DNA of 64,000 nt from Ectothiorhodospira mobilis (lineage in GTDB: Bacteria > Pseudomonadota > Gammaproteobacteria > Ectothiorhodospirales > Ectothiorhodospiraceae), in assembly GCF_900114895.1 (NCBI RefSeq), contig NZ_FOUO01000005.1:62001-126000 (forward strand). Direction: 5' to 3'. Each line of letters begins with the position of its first letter. Position 1 is the stretch's first letter. Position numbers and translations under genes: made by a program. Positions 9,058 to 18,487 of this stretch are shown piece by piece. Under the pieces are notes generated by a model. It was not told the DNA's origin and did not search any database. It saw only the letters and a program-made list of their open reading frames with translations.

Positions 9058-9492
9058 ATGGACGACGCCCCCCTGTTCCTGCCCCGCCCTGAGGCGGACC
9101 GGCTCCTGGATGCACTCCGGGATGCCGGCTATGGCCGTGTGCGCGGCCCGGTGGCCCGGGACGGGACCGTGGTGCTCGCCCCCATCCAAAACTGGGACGA
9201 TCTGCCCGCCGGTCTGCGGGACGAACAGGCCCCGGGGCACTACCGCCTCGCCCCCGGGGAAGACCCATGTTGCTTCGCCTGGGCCAACGGGCCCCAGGCC
9301 CTCAAACCCCTCACCTTCGCCCCCCGGGAGGTGCTGTGGCGGGCCCGGCGCGACGCCGACGGGGGGCTGCACTTCCAGCCCGCCGACCCCTCCCCCGAGC
9401 CCTGCGCCGTGATCGGCGCCCAGCCCTGCGACCTGGCGGCCCTCGAGTTGCAGGAACGGCACTTCCTCCACGCTTACTATGGCCTCTGCTAA
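9058..9492 (+). pseudogene. Truncated 4Fe-4S (sulfhydrogenase beta/hydrogenase-type) subunit
   Basis: The 144-residue frame matches the N-terminal part of the hydrogenase/sulfhydrogenase iron-sulfur subunit family: a leading DDAPLFLPRPEADRLLDAL, a middle LAPGEDPCCFAWANGP, and AVIGAQPCDLAALELQERHFL, equivalent to the RPCDL region. The family is normally about 340 residues, with ferredoxin-like cysteine motifs in the missing C-terminal half. Similarity stops near residue 138 and the frame ends a few codons later at TAA, so the gene looks 3'-truncated. No catalytic partner subunits are next to it. Confidence 0.6.
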
Positions 9493-9653
9493 CGTCTGGT
9501 AGTCCATCCCGTCGCCTCTCGACGCCGGTAACACCGTGGCAGACCCAGACCTCCCAGGGTAAGACGTGCGACCTTCCCGCTTATGCCCGTCGGATATACG
9601 GCATGGTATTCCGTGCAAGTTTTGGGATTTGAGGTACCACCCTCAGGAACAGC
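9493..9653. other. Unassigned stretch between truncated gene and cbbM
   Basis: This stretch begins where the iron-sulfur subunit gene loses its family similarity. It has no convincing reading frame and no transposase, terminal inverted repeat or intron signature that I can identify. It may be the scar of the event that removed the 3' half of the neighbouring gene. Confidence 0.35.
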
Positions 9654-9678
9654 TGCGGGGCCCCATGCAGGCCCCGCA
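9654..9678 (-). terminator. GC-rich hairpin downstream of cbbM
   Basis: A nine-base perfect stem (TGCGGGGCC with GGCCCCGCA) closes a seven-base loop, 17 bases beyond the cbbM stop codon. No strong T-run follows on the - strand, so it may be a weak or Rho-assisted terminator or a 3' stabiliser. Confidence 0.45.
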
Positions 9679-9694
9679 CCACCCCGCCGGGCCC

Positions 9695-11071
9695 TTACAG
9701 GCCCAGCCGCTGGCGCCAGCCGGGGAAGAGCTTGTCGGCGTCCCAGTGGAAGGTCTGGAAGGCACCGCGCAGCTCGGCGTGGTCCTTGGCGTAATCCACC
9801 AGGTCGATGCCGGCCATCCAGGCATCCCGGGCCTGACGCAGGGACAGGGCCCCGGCCACCGGGCCGTCCTTGTGACCGAAGGCGCCGCCGCCGGAGGTCT
9901 GGATGACATTGCAATGGCCCAGGTTATCGAAGAAGCCGGGCAGACGCAGGGCGTTCATGCCCCCGGAGATGATGGGGGTGGTGGGCATCATGCCGTACCA
10001 TTTCTGGTGATAGAACAGGCCCTCGGACTCCTCGTTCTCCAGCATATGGGCCAGGAGCTTGTCCTCCGGCGCCCCTTCCATCTTGCCAAAGCCCATGGTG
10101 CCGGTATGGATGCCGGAGGCCCCCTGCAGGCGGGACATCTTCATATGCACCAGGGTGTTGTAGCCACGCTTGGCCTGGGGGCTGGTGACGGCCCCGTGGC
10201 CGGCGCGGTGATAGTGCAGGAACTGGTTGGGGAAGTAGCGGCGGCAGGTGGTCACCGCGCTGGGGCCGGCCACATAGCCGTCCACCAGGAAGGCCACATG
10301 GGAGGCGTTCTCGCCGAACTGCTCCAGGATGTACTCGCCGCGGGCGATCATCTCAAAGGGATCGTCGGCGGTGATGTTGGCGGAGAACAGCTTGGCCTCG
10401 CCGGTCTCGTCCTGGGCGCGGCGCATGGCATCGGCCACCGCCGGGATCACCTCCTTGAGGGGGCAGAAGACCTGGTTGCCCTGGGGCTCGTCGTTCTTGA
10501 TGAAGTCCCCGCCGAGCCAGAACTGGTGGCAGGCATCGGCGAAGGGCTGGGGCCGCAGGCCCAGCTTGGGCTTGATGATGGTGCCCACCACCATGCCGCC
10601 GTTGTCCACGTCCCGGCCCAGGACCTTCCACATGTCGCGGATGTTCATGGCCGGGCCGTCAAACAGGTTCAGCAGGGCCGGGGGCATGTAGAAGTCCAGC
10701 ATCTTGGCGTATTCCACGTCACCCATGCCCTGATTGTTGCCGATGGTCAGGGTCAGGAAGGAGGCGATCATGGCCCGCCCGTCCTTGATGTTGCGGTCGA
10801 AGAGCTCGATGGGATAGGCGATCTTCATCAGCTCCTTCGCCTCGTCGATCTCATAGACCAGGGCGTCCACGCCGCGGGTGAAGTCGTCCGTGGTGCTCAC
10901 CTCCACGTTGGTCCCCGTGGAGGACTCGGCGGCAAAGTGGGCGGCGGTGGACAGGTAATCCCCGAAGCCTTCCCGCGGCTTCATCAGGTAGGCGCACAGG
11001 ACGTGGCGGCCACCCCGGATGAGATCGCCCTCGTTCAGATCGAGACGGGCATAGCGGCTGGATTGATCCAT
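9695..11071 (-). CDS. cbbM: Ribulose-1,5-bisphosphate carboxylase/oxygenase, form II
   Basis: A 458-residue RuBisCO of the form II type, which works as large-subunit dimers without small subunits and fixes CO2 in the Calvin cycle. Catalytic Lys lies in [10 protein letters not shown] (K167) and the carbamylated Lys in [10 protein letters not shown] (K192), equivalent to K166 and K191 of the Rhodospirillum rubrum enzyme. [10 protein letters not shown]-like sequence ([11 protein letters not shown]) and [11 protein letters not shown] complete the active site. AAGGGGA precedes the ATG. No cbbQ, cbbO or cbbR gene is adjacent; the neighbour is a divergent carbonic-anhydrase-like gene. Form II enzymes tolerate oxygen poorly and suit high-CO2, low-O2 settings. 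Confidence 0.97.
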   Translation of the reverse strand: MDQSSRYARLDLNEGDLIRGGRHVLCAYLMKPREGFGDYLSTAAHFAAESSTGTNVEVSTTDDFTRGVDALVYEIDEAKELMKIAYPIELFDRNIKDGRAMIASFLTLTIGNNQGMGDVEYAKMLDFYMPPALLNLFDGPAMNIRDMWKVLGRDVDNGGMVVGTIIKPKLGLRPQPFADACHQFWLGGDFIKNDEPQGNQVFCPLKEVIPAVADAMRRAQDETGEAKLFSANITADDPFEMIARGEYILEQFGENASHVAFLVDGYVAGPSAVTTCRRYFPNQFLHYHRAGHGAVTSPQAKRGYNTLVHMKMSRLQGASGIHTGTMGFGKMEGAPEDKLLAHMLENEESEGLFYHQKWYGMMPTTPIISGGMNALRLPGFFDNLGHCNVIQTSGGGAFGHKDGPVAGALSLRQARDAWMAGIDLVDYAKDHAELRGAFQTFHWDADKLFPGWRQRLGL

Positions 11072-11196
11072 GGATTCAGTTCCCCTTTGAGCGGTTCAAA
11101 CCGATTTTTTTGATGGAAATCATTCTGCGCAAGTGTCGGTCCACTTGACGAACGAACGACACGGTAGGCCCCGGACACCCCAATGACAATCACGAT

Positions 11197-11214
11197 TTAT
11201 TATGATCACTATAA
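11197..11214. promoter_or_regulatory. Candidate LysR-type (CbbR) binding site in cbbM/CA-like intergenic region
   Basis: Within the 332-base divergent region 11072-11403, an AT-rich island at about 11190-11235 stands out from the GC-rich surroundings. It contains the inverted repeat TTAT-N10-ATAA, which also fits the loose LysR T-N11-A rule. CbbR regulates cbb genes in many autotrophs, but no cbbR gene is present here. The site is inferred from pattern only. Confidence 0.3.
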
Positions 11215-11264
11215 GAATATTTTTATGGTGCATTGCACATAAGACGCCAAGAACCCCCTCCCCC

Positions 11265-11292
11265 TCGACATCACCCCGGTCCGCGCTAAAAT
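11265..11292 (+). promoter_or_regulatory. Sigma-70-like promoter for the carbonic-anhydrase-like gene
   Basis: TCGACA at 11265-11270 and TAAAAT at 11287-11292 are separated by 16 bases; each differs from consensus at one base. It would start transcription near 11300 and leave a 5' leader of about 100 bases. That leader holds a CCGGC/GCCGG hairpin before the ribosome binding site. Confidence 0.45.
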
Positions 11293-11403
11293 AATCACCT
11301 AAAAACCCCATATCCCCAAAAAGAATAAAACACCCCGGATGACATCCCTCCCGGCCCGCCGATCGCCGGGAAAAACCCGCAAGAAAAGATGAGGTGAAAC
11401 CCC

Positions 11404-11946
11404 ATGGGAAAAACCCCCGAAGACACCCCCGTCCTGGTGGAAAAGGAACGCCGCCGTTTCCTGCAACTGGCGGCCCTGGGGGCCGGCGCCAGCCTGCTGG
11501 CCACCACCTCCTGGGTCCCTGAGGCCCGGGCCGCAGGGGAGACCGAGGCCCTGCTGCTCACCTGCATGGACTTCCGGCTCATGGACGAGATCGAGCGCTA
11601 CATGACCTACCGCGGCCTGCGCGACAAGTACGATCACATGATCCTGGCGGGGGCCTCCCTGGGGGCCCTGACGGAGCGCTACCCCGCCTGGAACAAGACC
11701 TTCTGGCAGCACCTGGAGATCTCCATCCAGTTGCACCACATCCGCCGCGTGATCCTCCTGGATCACCGGGACTGCGGTGCCTACAAGACCTTCCTGGGGG
11801 ATGCGCACACCGAGACGCCGGAACGGGAGGCCAAAACCCACGCCCAGTACCTGCACGAACTGGCGCGCCAGGTCCGCATGAAACACCCGGAACTGGAGGT
11901 GGAGACCCTGCTCATGGACCTCAACGGCAAGGTGGAGGCCATCTGA
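11404..11946 (+). CDS. Tat-exported beta-carbonic-anhydrase-like protein
   Basis: A 180-residue protein. The first ~43 residues are a twin-arginine signal (ERRRFLQLAALGAGASLL, with AxA cleavage near ARA), so the product should be periplasmic. The mature part has CMDFR (C54, D56, R58) and HRDCGA (H121, C124), which correspond to the CxDxR and HxxC zinc-site motifs of beta-carbonic anhydrases. Other regions differ from classical enzymes and the protein is short, so activity is inferred. GAGGTG lies just upstream of the ATG. It is divergent from cbbM with a shared regulatory region, suggesting a role in inorganic carbon supply. Alternative: a non-catalytic beta-CA-fold protein. Confidence 0.72.
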   Translation: MGKTPEDTPVLVEKERRRFLQLAALGAGASLLATTSWVPEARAAGETEALLLTCMDFRLMDEIERYMTYRGLRDKYDHMILAGASLGALTERYPAWNKTFWQHLEISIQLHHIRRVILLDHRDCGAYKTFLGDAHTETPEREAKTHAQYLHELARQVRMKHPELEVETLLMDLNGKVEAI

Positions 11947-11955
11947 AACGTCTTC

Positions 11956-11996
11956 TGAAGACCGGGGCTGAAGACCGGGGCGGCCGCGGCCGCCCC
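11956..11996 (+). repeat. Tandem 13-mer followed by a 20-bp GC palindrome
   Basis: TGAAGACCGGGGC occurs twice head to tail (11956-11968, 11969-11981). It runs into the perfect palindrome GGGGCGGCCG/CGGCCGCCCC (11977-11996), just after the carbonic-anhydrase-like stop codon. The palindrome could act as a terminator hairpin, although no T-run follows. The rest of 11997-12279 contains no gene I can support. Confidence 0.5.
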
Positions 11997-12279
11997 CTCC
12001 GCTGCAAACCCCGGCCCCGGCGCAACTCCACCGCCCCCCCGCAATGAGGTTACCCCCTCCCTGCCTCACCGGTGGCAGTGGTGCCGTGCCGCGAGGTGCA
12101 TGTAGACTGTATCCATGGGCATCCGGTGCCGGTCCACGCGTACCCGCCTGATTCATCGGCAGCCCGGTATTCACTCCAAGCGGCCCCGCGGAGCCGGGCC
12201 AGTCCCAGTGGACGCCGCCGGCGTGGCTGGAGCGCACGCCGGCGATGGCGGTCGGATCCCCTTCCGACCAAGGACAGGC

Positions 12280-15069
12280 GTGTTGAAAGCATCGTTCCTG
12301 AAGGCCCTGCGTCCCGCGCCCGGCGCCCTGGTTCCGTGCCTCATCTGCGGCCTCTTCTGCCTGCTGCTGGCGGCGGGGATCGCCTGGGAACTGGCCACCA
12401 CCCGGGAACGGGACCTGGCCACGGCCCGGGAAAACACCCGCGCCACCGGCATGCTGGTGGGGGAATGGCTGGTGGGGGCCTTCCAGGCCTCGGACCTGCT
12501 GCTGCAGGGGATCTCCCGGGACCTCACCCAGGGCCACGCCCCACCGCCCCGGGAACGGTCGGCCTGGCTGGAGGACCGGCGCAGCCTGCTGCCCAACGCC
12601 CGGGCCCTGAGCCTGTTCGATGCCCAGGGCCGGCTCCTGCACACCACCCTGGAAGACCTGCCCCCGGACTACCGCATCGCCGACTACGACCACTTCCAGC
12701 AGGTCGCGAAGGCGGATGCAGACGGCCGCGGGCACGTCTCCAGGGCCTTTGTCTCCACCCGCAATGGCACGGAATTCACCGTGGCCCAGACCCGGGCCCT
12801 GCAACATCCCGACGGGACCCTCGCCGGGGTCCTGGAACTGCGCCTGGAACTGGATTTCTTCGACCCCTGGCTGCAGCGCATCGACCTGCCCCAGGGCCAC
12901 AGCCTCACCATCACCGACGACCAGGGCCGCCTCCTGGCCCGCCGACCCCGGGAGGAGGTGCAGGATTTCGGTCACCACCTGGGGCAGCGACTCGACGAAC
13001 CCGCCCTGAACCGGCTCATCCGCTCGGACCGGCAGAGCCTCACCGCCACCGTCCTCTCGCCGGTGGACGGCCGGCGGCGCATCTACACCGGCTACAAGGT
13101 CCCCGACCTGCCCTTCCTGGTGCTGGCCGGCGAGCCCTACGACACGGTGATGGCCGCCTGGTGGCGCAAGTTCTGGATCCTGACCCTGGGCGGGCTGGCG
13201 GTGGCGGCCCTGAGCCTTTTGGTGCTGCGGGGCTACCTGCGCACCGCCCGCTACGACCGCCAGCTCCAGGCGAGTCATGAATCCCTGCAGCGCATGAACC
13301 GGGCCCTGAAGCAGGAGATCGGCGAACGCCGTGAGGCGGAGCGGGCCATCAAGGCCAGCGAGGCGCGCTTCCGCGCCCTGTTCGACAACTCCCTCAGCGG
13401 CGTGGCGGTGCACGAACTGATCCTGGACGAGGCGGGCCAGGCCACGGACTACGTCTTCACCCTGGTCAACCCCGCCTTCGAGCGCCACACGGGCATCCCC
13501 GTCTCCGTGGTGCTGGGGCGGCGGGCCACGGAACTCTTCCCGGCCGCAGAACTGGAACCCCTCATCGCCCGCTACGCCCGGGTGGGCCTGGAGGGGGAGT
13601 CCATCACCTTCGAGCAGTACATGCCCTCTTCCGGGCAACACTTCAGCATCGGCGCCTTCCAGACGGGCCCCGGGCGCTTCGCCGCCATCATCGACAACAT
13701 CACCGCCCGTAAGCAGGCCGAGGACGAGATCCGCACCCTGGCCTTCTTCGACCCCCTCACCCACCTGCCCAACCGCCGCCTGCTCATGGACCGGCTGGAC
13801 CAGGCCCTGACCGCCGCGGCCCGCACCCGGCACCACGGGGCCCTGCTGTTCATCGACCTGGACCAATTCAAGGTCCTCAACGACACCCTGGGCCACGACC
13901 AGGGGGACAGCCTGCTCATCCAGGTGGCGGAACGCATCCGCGACTGCGTTCGGGACGTGGACAGCGTCGCCCGCCTGGGCGGCGACGAGTTCGTGGTCAT
14001 GCTGCCGGATCTGGGCGCGGACCGGGCGGCGGCGGCCACCCGGGCCGAGGGGGTCGCGGAGAAGATCCTGTCCGCCCTGAACGTGCCCTATCCCCTCTGC
14101 GGCCGGGAATACCACACCACGGCCAGCATCGGCATCACCCTGATGGAGCCCCGCGGCATGCGCGTGGACGAGGTGATGAAACGGGCGGACCTGGCCATGT
14201 ACCAATCCAAGTCCGCCGGGCGCAACACCCTGCGCTTCTTCGACCCCAGCATGCAGGCCATGATCAGCGCCCGCGCCGCCCTGGAGGCGGACCTGCGCCG
14301 CGCCCTCCAGGAGGAGGCCTTTCAGCTGCATTACCAGCCCCTGGTGGACGATGCCGGACACATCACCGGCGCGGAAGCCCTGCTGCGCTGGGACCATCCT
14401 GAGCGCGGCCCGGTGCCCCCGTCGGAGTTCATCCCCCTGGCCGAGGAGACGGGACTGATCCTGCCCCTGGGGCAATGGGTGCTGGACCGGGCCTGCGCCC
14501 AACTGGCCACCTGGGCGCGGGATCCCCGGCGCCGGGGGATGCGTCTGGCGGTGAACGTCAGCCCCCGCCAGTTCCGCGACCCCCGGTTCACCGCAGGGGT
14601 GCTCGAGGCCATCGACCGCCACGGCGCCCCCGGCGGCCAACTCACCCTGGAGATCACCGAGAGCCTGCTGCTGGAGGACGTGGAGGACACCATCGCCAAG
14701 ATGAGGATCTTGAGGGAACGAGGCGTGGGCTTCGCCCTGGACGACTTCGGTACCGGCTATTCCTCCCTCACCTACCTCAAGCGCCTGCCCCTGGACGCGG
14801 TGAAGATCGACCGCTCCTTCGTGCGGGATGTGCTCACCGACACCAACGATGCCGCCATCGCCCGCACCATCCTGGCCCTGGCCGGGGCCCTGGGGCTGCG
14901 GGTCATTGCAGAGGGGGTGGAGACCCAGGAACAATGGGCCTGGCTCCGCCACCAGGGATGCCAGGCCCACCAGGGGTATCTGTTCGGCCATCCGGTACCC
15001 GCCGATGTCCTCCCCGAGGGGCAGACCGAACCGGCGCAGGCGCAGCGGCGCGCCGGCGGGGAGGCCTGA
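12280..15069 (+). CDS. Membrane-bound Cache-PAS-GGDEF-EAL protein
   Basis: A 929-residue c-di-GMP enzyme. A membrane helix near 15-36, a periplasmic Cache-like sensor (~40-285) and a second helix (~297-318) are followed by a coiled segment, a PAS domain (~363-480), a GGDEF domain with intact GGDEF at ~567-571 and an EAL domain with EALLRW at ~699. The EAL part also has [10 protein letters not shown] and KIDRSF, so both cyclase and phosphodiesterase activities are possible. Start chosen: GTG 12280, with AGGA upstream and a membrane anchor directly after it. The open frame back to 12115 has no family-like sequence. It precedes a second GGDEF-EAL gene by 165 bases. Confidence 0.9.
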   Translation: MLKASFLKALRPAPGALVPCLICGLFCLLLAAGIAWELATTRERDLATARENTRATGMLVGEWLVGAFQASDLLLQGISRDLTQGHAPPPRERSAWLEDRRSLLPNARALSLFDAQGRLLHTTLEDLPPDYRIADYDHFQQVAKADADGRGHVSRAFVSTRNGTEFTVAQTRALQHPDGTLAGVLELRLELDFFDPWLQRIDLPQGHSLTITDDQGRLLARRPREEVQDFGHHLGQRLDEPALNRLIRSDRQSLTATVLSPVDGRRRIYTGYKVPDLPFLVLAGEPYDTVMAAWWRKFWILTLGGLAVAALSLLVLRGYLRTARYDRQLQASHESLQRMNRALKQEIGERREAERAIKASEARFRALFDNSLSGVAVHELILDEAGQATDYVFTLVNPAFERHTGIPVSVVLGRRATELFPAAELEPLIARYARVGLEGESITFEQYMPSSGQHFSIGAFQTGPGRFAAIIDNITARKQAEDEIRTLAFFDPLTHLPNRRLLMDRLDQALTAAARTRHHGALLFIDLDQFKVLNDTLGHDQGDSLLIQVAERIRDCVRDVDSVARLGGDEFVVMLPDLGADRAAAATRAEGVAEKILSALNVPYPLCGREYHTTASIGITLMEPRGMRVDEVMKRADLAMYQSKSAGRNTLRFFDPSMQAMISARAALEADLRRALQEEAFQLHYQPLVDDAGHITGAEALLRWDHPERGPVPPSEFIPLAEETGLILPLGQWVLDRACAQLATWARDPRRRGMRLAVNVSPRQFRDPRFTAGVLEAIDRHGAPGGQLTLEITESLLLEDVEDTIAKMRILRERGVGFALDDFGTGYSSLTYLKRLPLDAVKIDRSFVRDVLTDTNDAAIARTILALAGALGLRVIAEGVETQEQWAWLRHQGCQAHQGYLFGHPVPADVLPEGQTEPAQAQRRAGGEA

Positions 15070-15234
15070 TGGGGGCGGCGGGGCGGCAACTGCAGTATCA
15101 TGGGCACGGCGCCATTGCGTGAAGCAGTTCACAAGCCCCAAGATATGCGCACCAAATACCCGATGAACGGCCCGCAGCCGCCCGCTTCCCCGCAACGACC
15201 GGTGCCTGCGCCCCCCTGCGCCGGACCATGAGCC

Positions 15235-18200
15235 ATGGCCCGAAGGATCCCCGACAACCCGCAACCGGCCACCATCCGCGAGCGCGCCCGCCAGGCCCTG
15301 CGCCGGGGGGAGTTCGACCTGGCGCAACAGTTGCTGGAACAGGGCGACCTGGATCTGGGGCAGATCACCGAGCAGCTGCGCATCTACCAGGCGGAACTGG
15401 AGATCCAGAACGCCGAACTGCGGGAATCCCAGCAGGTGGCGGAACAGGCCCTGACCCGCTACCGGGGCCTGTTCTCCGGGATCCCCGTGGCCGCCCTGGT
15501 GGTGGACCGCACGGGCCTGGTGCTGGAGTGCAACGAACACGCCGCCGGGCTCTTCGGGCTGGACAGCCGCCACCTGCGCCACCACTTCCTGGGGCGCCTC
15601 ATCCACCGCCAGGACGAGATGGCCCTGAACCGCACCCTGGGCCAGGCGGAGGAGGCGGGCAAGGGGCTGGCCTCCCAGGTGACCTTCCTGCGGGCCACCG
15701 GCGGCAGCTTCAACGGTGAACTCCACGTCGCCCCCCTGGGTCCCGATGCCCAGGGCCGCCACCATTTCGTCTGCGCCGTGGTGGACCTCACCGAGCGCAT
15801 CCACCAGGAACAGGCCATGGAGCGGGCCCATGCACGCCTGCGCCAGAGCGAGCAGCGCTACCGCATCCTGGCGGACTACTCCCCGGTCTGGGACTACTGG
15901 TTCGGCCCCGAAGGCCGCTACCGCTACGTCTCCCCCGCCTGCCAGGGGGTGAGCGGGCACCCGCCACAGGATTTTATCGAGGACCCGGAGTTGTTCCCCC
16001 GCCTGCTGCTGCCCGGGGACCGGGAGCGCTGGCAGAACCACGAACAACAGGTGCTGGAGGAGGACGCCGACGCCCCCCACGAACGCATGGAGCTGCGCAT
16101 CCAGCGCCCGGACGGCGAGATCCGCTGGATCGAGCATGAATGCCGCGCGGTGCTGGAGGAGGACGGCGGCTACCAGGGCCGGCGCGGCATCAATCGCGAC
16201 GTCACCGACCGCAAGCGGGCGGAACTGGAGGTGGCCCAGGTCAGCCTGCTCTATGCCACCCTGAGCGCGGTGAACCAGGCCATCATCCGCATCGAGGACG
16301 AACAGCGCCTGCTGGACAACCTGGTGCGCATCGCCGTGCAGCACGGCGGCTTCTCCGGCTGCATCATCAGCCTCTGCCCCGAGGAAGGGGCGGTGCCCGT
16401 GCCCCGGGCCGTGAACGGGGTCCCGCCACAGAAAGTGCCCTCCCTGCCCATGGAGGAGGCCTGGGAGCTCATCAACCGCCAGTCCTATGTCTACGCCAAC
16501 CGTGACGACCCCGGTGCCCCCGAGGCCTGGAGCCGCTGGGCGCAGCACAACGGCGTGCAGACCTTCGGCCACTACCCCCTCATCCGTGGCCATCGCCTGG
16601 TGGGGGTGGCCACCTTCCTCTCCGCCACCCGCGAGGCCTTCAACCCCCAGGTGGACCGGCTGGTGCAGGACATCACCGAGGACTTCTCCTACGCCCTGCA
16701 GCACCTGGAGCTGGAGAAGAAGCGCCGCGCCAACGAGGAGCGCCTGCGCCTGGCCGATCAGGTCTTTCAGGCCGCCGATGAGGGCATCATGGTCACCGAC
16801 ACCGCCGGTCACATCGTGGCGGTGAACCCCGCCTTCACCCACATCACCGGCTACGAAGAGGACGAGGTGAAGGGTCGCCGGCCCACCTTCCTGCAGTCGG
16901 GCCGCCAGGACGCCACCTTCTACCAGAACCTGTGGAGCACCCTGCTGGGCACCGGCCACTGGCGCGGCGAGATCTGGAACCGGCGCAAGAACGGCGAGGT
17001 GTACCCGGAATGGCTCACCATCAGCGCCGTGCCCGGGGAATCGGGGCAGATCGAGCACTACGTGGGGGTATTCAGCGACATCGGCCAGGTGAAGGAGGCC
17101 CAGCAGCAGCTGGAGTTCATGGCCCACTACGACCCCCTCACCGGCCTGGCCAACCGCGTCCTGTTTCGCGACCGCCTGCGCCAGGCCCTGCGCCGGGTGC
17201 GGCGCCATGGCACCTCCCTGGTGCTGCTGTTCATCGACCTGGACCGCTTCAAGACCATCAACGACACCCTGGGCCACAACCTGGGGGACCAGTTGCTGCA
17301 GACCGTGGCGCGGCGCATGGAGCACACCACCCGCGCCTCGGACACCCTCAGCCGCCTGGGGGGGGACGAGTTCGTGCTGCTGCTGGACGGCGAGATGAGC
17401 CGGGACGACATCCAGACCCTGTGCCGCAAGCTGCTGAAGATCCTCGAGGAGCCCATGCACCTGGATGGCCACGAGGTAGCGGTGAGCGCCAGCATCGGCA
17501 TCGCCACCTACCCGGAGGACGGCGAGGACGCCGACACCCTGCTCAAGCACGCGGACCTGGCCATGTACGAGGCCAAGACCCACGGCCGCAACGGCTATGA
17601 ATTCTTCGCCCCCAACCTCTCCGAGGGGGTGCTGGACCGGCTGAAGATGGAATCCGCCCTGCGCGGCGCCTCCGCCCGGGACGAACTGCGGGTGCACTAC
17701 CAGCCCCAGGTGGACCTGCGGGACCGTTCCCTGCTGGGGGTGGAGGCCCTGGTGCGCTGGCAGCACCCGGCCCTGGGACTCATCTCCCCCGGGCACTTCA
17801 TCGCCCTGGCCGAGGAGATGGGGGTGATCGGGGAGATCGGGGCCTGGGTCCTGCGGGAGGCCTGCCGCCAGATGCGGACCTGGCGGAACGCCGGCTTCCA
17901 TGTGCCCCAGGTGGCGGTGAACCTGTCCGTGCAGCAACTGGAACGGGAATCCCTGGTGGAACGGGTGCAGGATGCCCTGGGGGACTACGATCTGCCCCCC
18001 CAATGCCTGGAACTGGAGGTGACCGAATCCCTCATCATGAGGGCCCCGGAGAAGACCCTGTCGGTCCTCCAGCAACTCAAGGAGATGGGGGTGAAGCTGG
18101 CGGTGGACGACTTCGGCACCGGCTACTCCTCCCTTTCCTATCTCAAGCGCCTGCCCCTGGACCGGCTCAAGATCGACCGCTCCTTCATCCAGGACGTGGG

Positions 18201-18420
18201 CCGGGACCCCAATGGCGAGGCCATCATCCGCGCGGTCATCGGCCTGGGCCAGACCCTGGGCCTGGAGACGGTGGCCGAGGGCATCGAGCAGGAGGGCCAG
18301 GGGGCCTTCCTGCTGCGGGAGGGCTGCCACATGGGGCAGGGCTTCCTCTTCGGCCGGCCGCGGCCCGCGGCGGAATGGGAAGCGGACTGGGAGAGCGCCC
18401 CCCAGGACGGGTCCGGCTGA
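15235..18420 (+). CDS. PAS-PAS-GAF-PAS-GGDEF-EAL protein
   Basis: A 1061-residue cytosolic multi-sensor c-di-GMP protein. It begins with a helical segment (~20-75), then PAS (~80-195), PAS (~205-330, containing DYWFGPEGRYRYVSPAC), GAF (~345-500), PAS (~505-625), GGDEF (~630-790, intact GGDEF at ~709) and EAL (~805-1050, EALVRW at ~837, [13 protein letters not shown]). No membrane helices are seen. The second PAS plus GAF module is strikingly similar to the N-terminal half of the hybrid kinase at 27733-30390, so the two genes share a duplicated sensor module. The ribosome binding site is weak. Confidence 0.92.
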   Translation: MARRIPDNPQPATIRERARQALRRGEFDLAQQLLEQGDLDLGQITEQLRIYQAELEIQNAELRESQQVAEQALTRYRGLFSGIPVAALVVDRTGLVLECNEHAAGLFGLDSRHLRHHFLGRLIHRQDEMALNRTLGQAEEAGKGLASQVTFLRATGGSFNGELHVAPLGPDAQGRHHFVCAVVDLTERIHQEQAMERAHARLRQSEQRYRILADYSPVWDYWFGPEGRYRYVSPACQGVSGHPPQDFIEDPELFPRLLLPGDRERWQNHEQQVLEEDADAPHERMELRIQRPDGEIRWIEHECRAVLEEDGGYQGRRGINRDVTDRKRAELEVAQVSLLYATLSAVNQAIIRIEDEQRLLDNLVRIAVQHGGFSGCIISLCPEEGAVPVPRAVNGVPPQKVPSLPMEEAWELINRQSYVYANRDDPGAPEAWSRWAQHNGVQTFGHYPLIRGHRLVGVATFLSATREAFNPQVDRLVQDITEDFSYALQHLELEKKRRANEERLRLADQVFQAADEGIMVTDTAGHIVAVNPAFTHITGYEEDEVKGRRPTFLQSGRQDATFYQNLWSTLLGTGHWRGEIWNRRKNGEVYPEWLTISAVPGESGQIEHYVGVFSDIGQVKEAQQQLEFMAHYDPLTGLANRVLFRDRLRQALRRVRRHGTSLVLLFIDLDRFKTINDTLGHNLGDQLLQTVARRMEHTTRASDTLSRLGGDEFVLLLDGEMSRDDIQTLCRKLLKILEEPMHLDGHEVAVSASIGIATYPEDGEDADTLLKHADLAMYEAKTHGRNGYEFFAPNLSEGVLDRLKMESALRGASARDELRVHYQPQVDLRDRSLLGVEALVRWQHPALGLISPGHFIALAEEMGVIGEIGAWVLREACRQMRTWRNAGFHVPQVAVNLSVQQLERESLVERVQDALGDYDLPPQCLELEVTESLIMRAPEKTLSVLQQLKEMGVKLAVDDFGTGYSSLSYLKRLPLDRLKIDRSFIQDVGRDPNGEAIIRAVIGLGQTLGLETVAEGIEQEGQGAFLLREGCHMGQGFLFGRPRPAAEWEADWESAPQDGSG

Positions 18421-18487
18421 ACCGGCTCCGAATCCCCTACGTTGGCACCGCCAGATCCCTTCCCCGGCCAGGGCCGTGGGGACGGGG

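Noticed and set aside
9493-9653. Group II intron or IS remnant next to cbbM
   Set aside because: No domain V-like hairpin, reverse transcriptase, transposase or terminal repeats could be identified.
9566-11113. A 515-codon + strand frame opposite cbbM
   Set aside because: Composition is that of antisense; cbbM is unambiguous.
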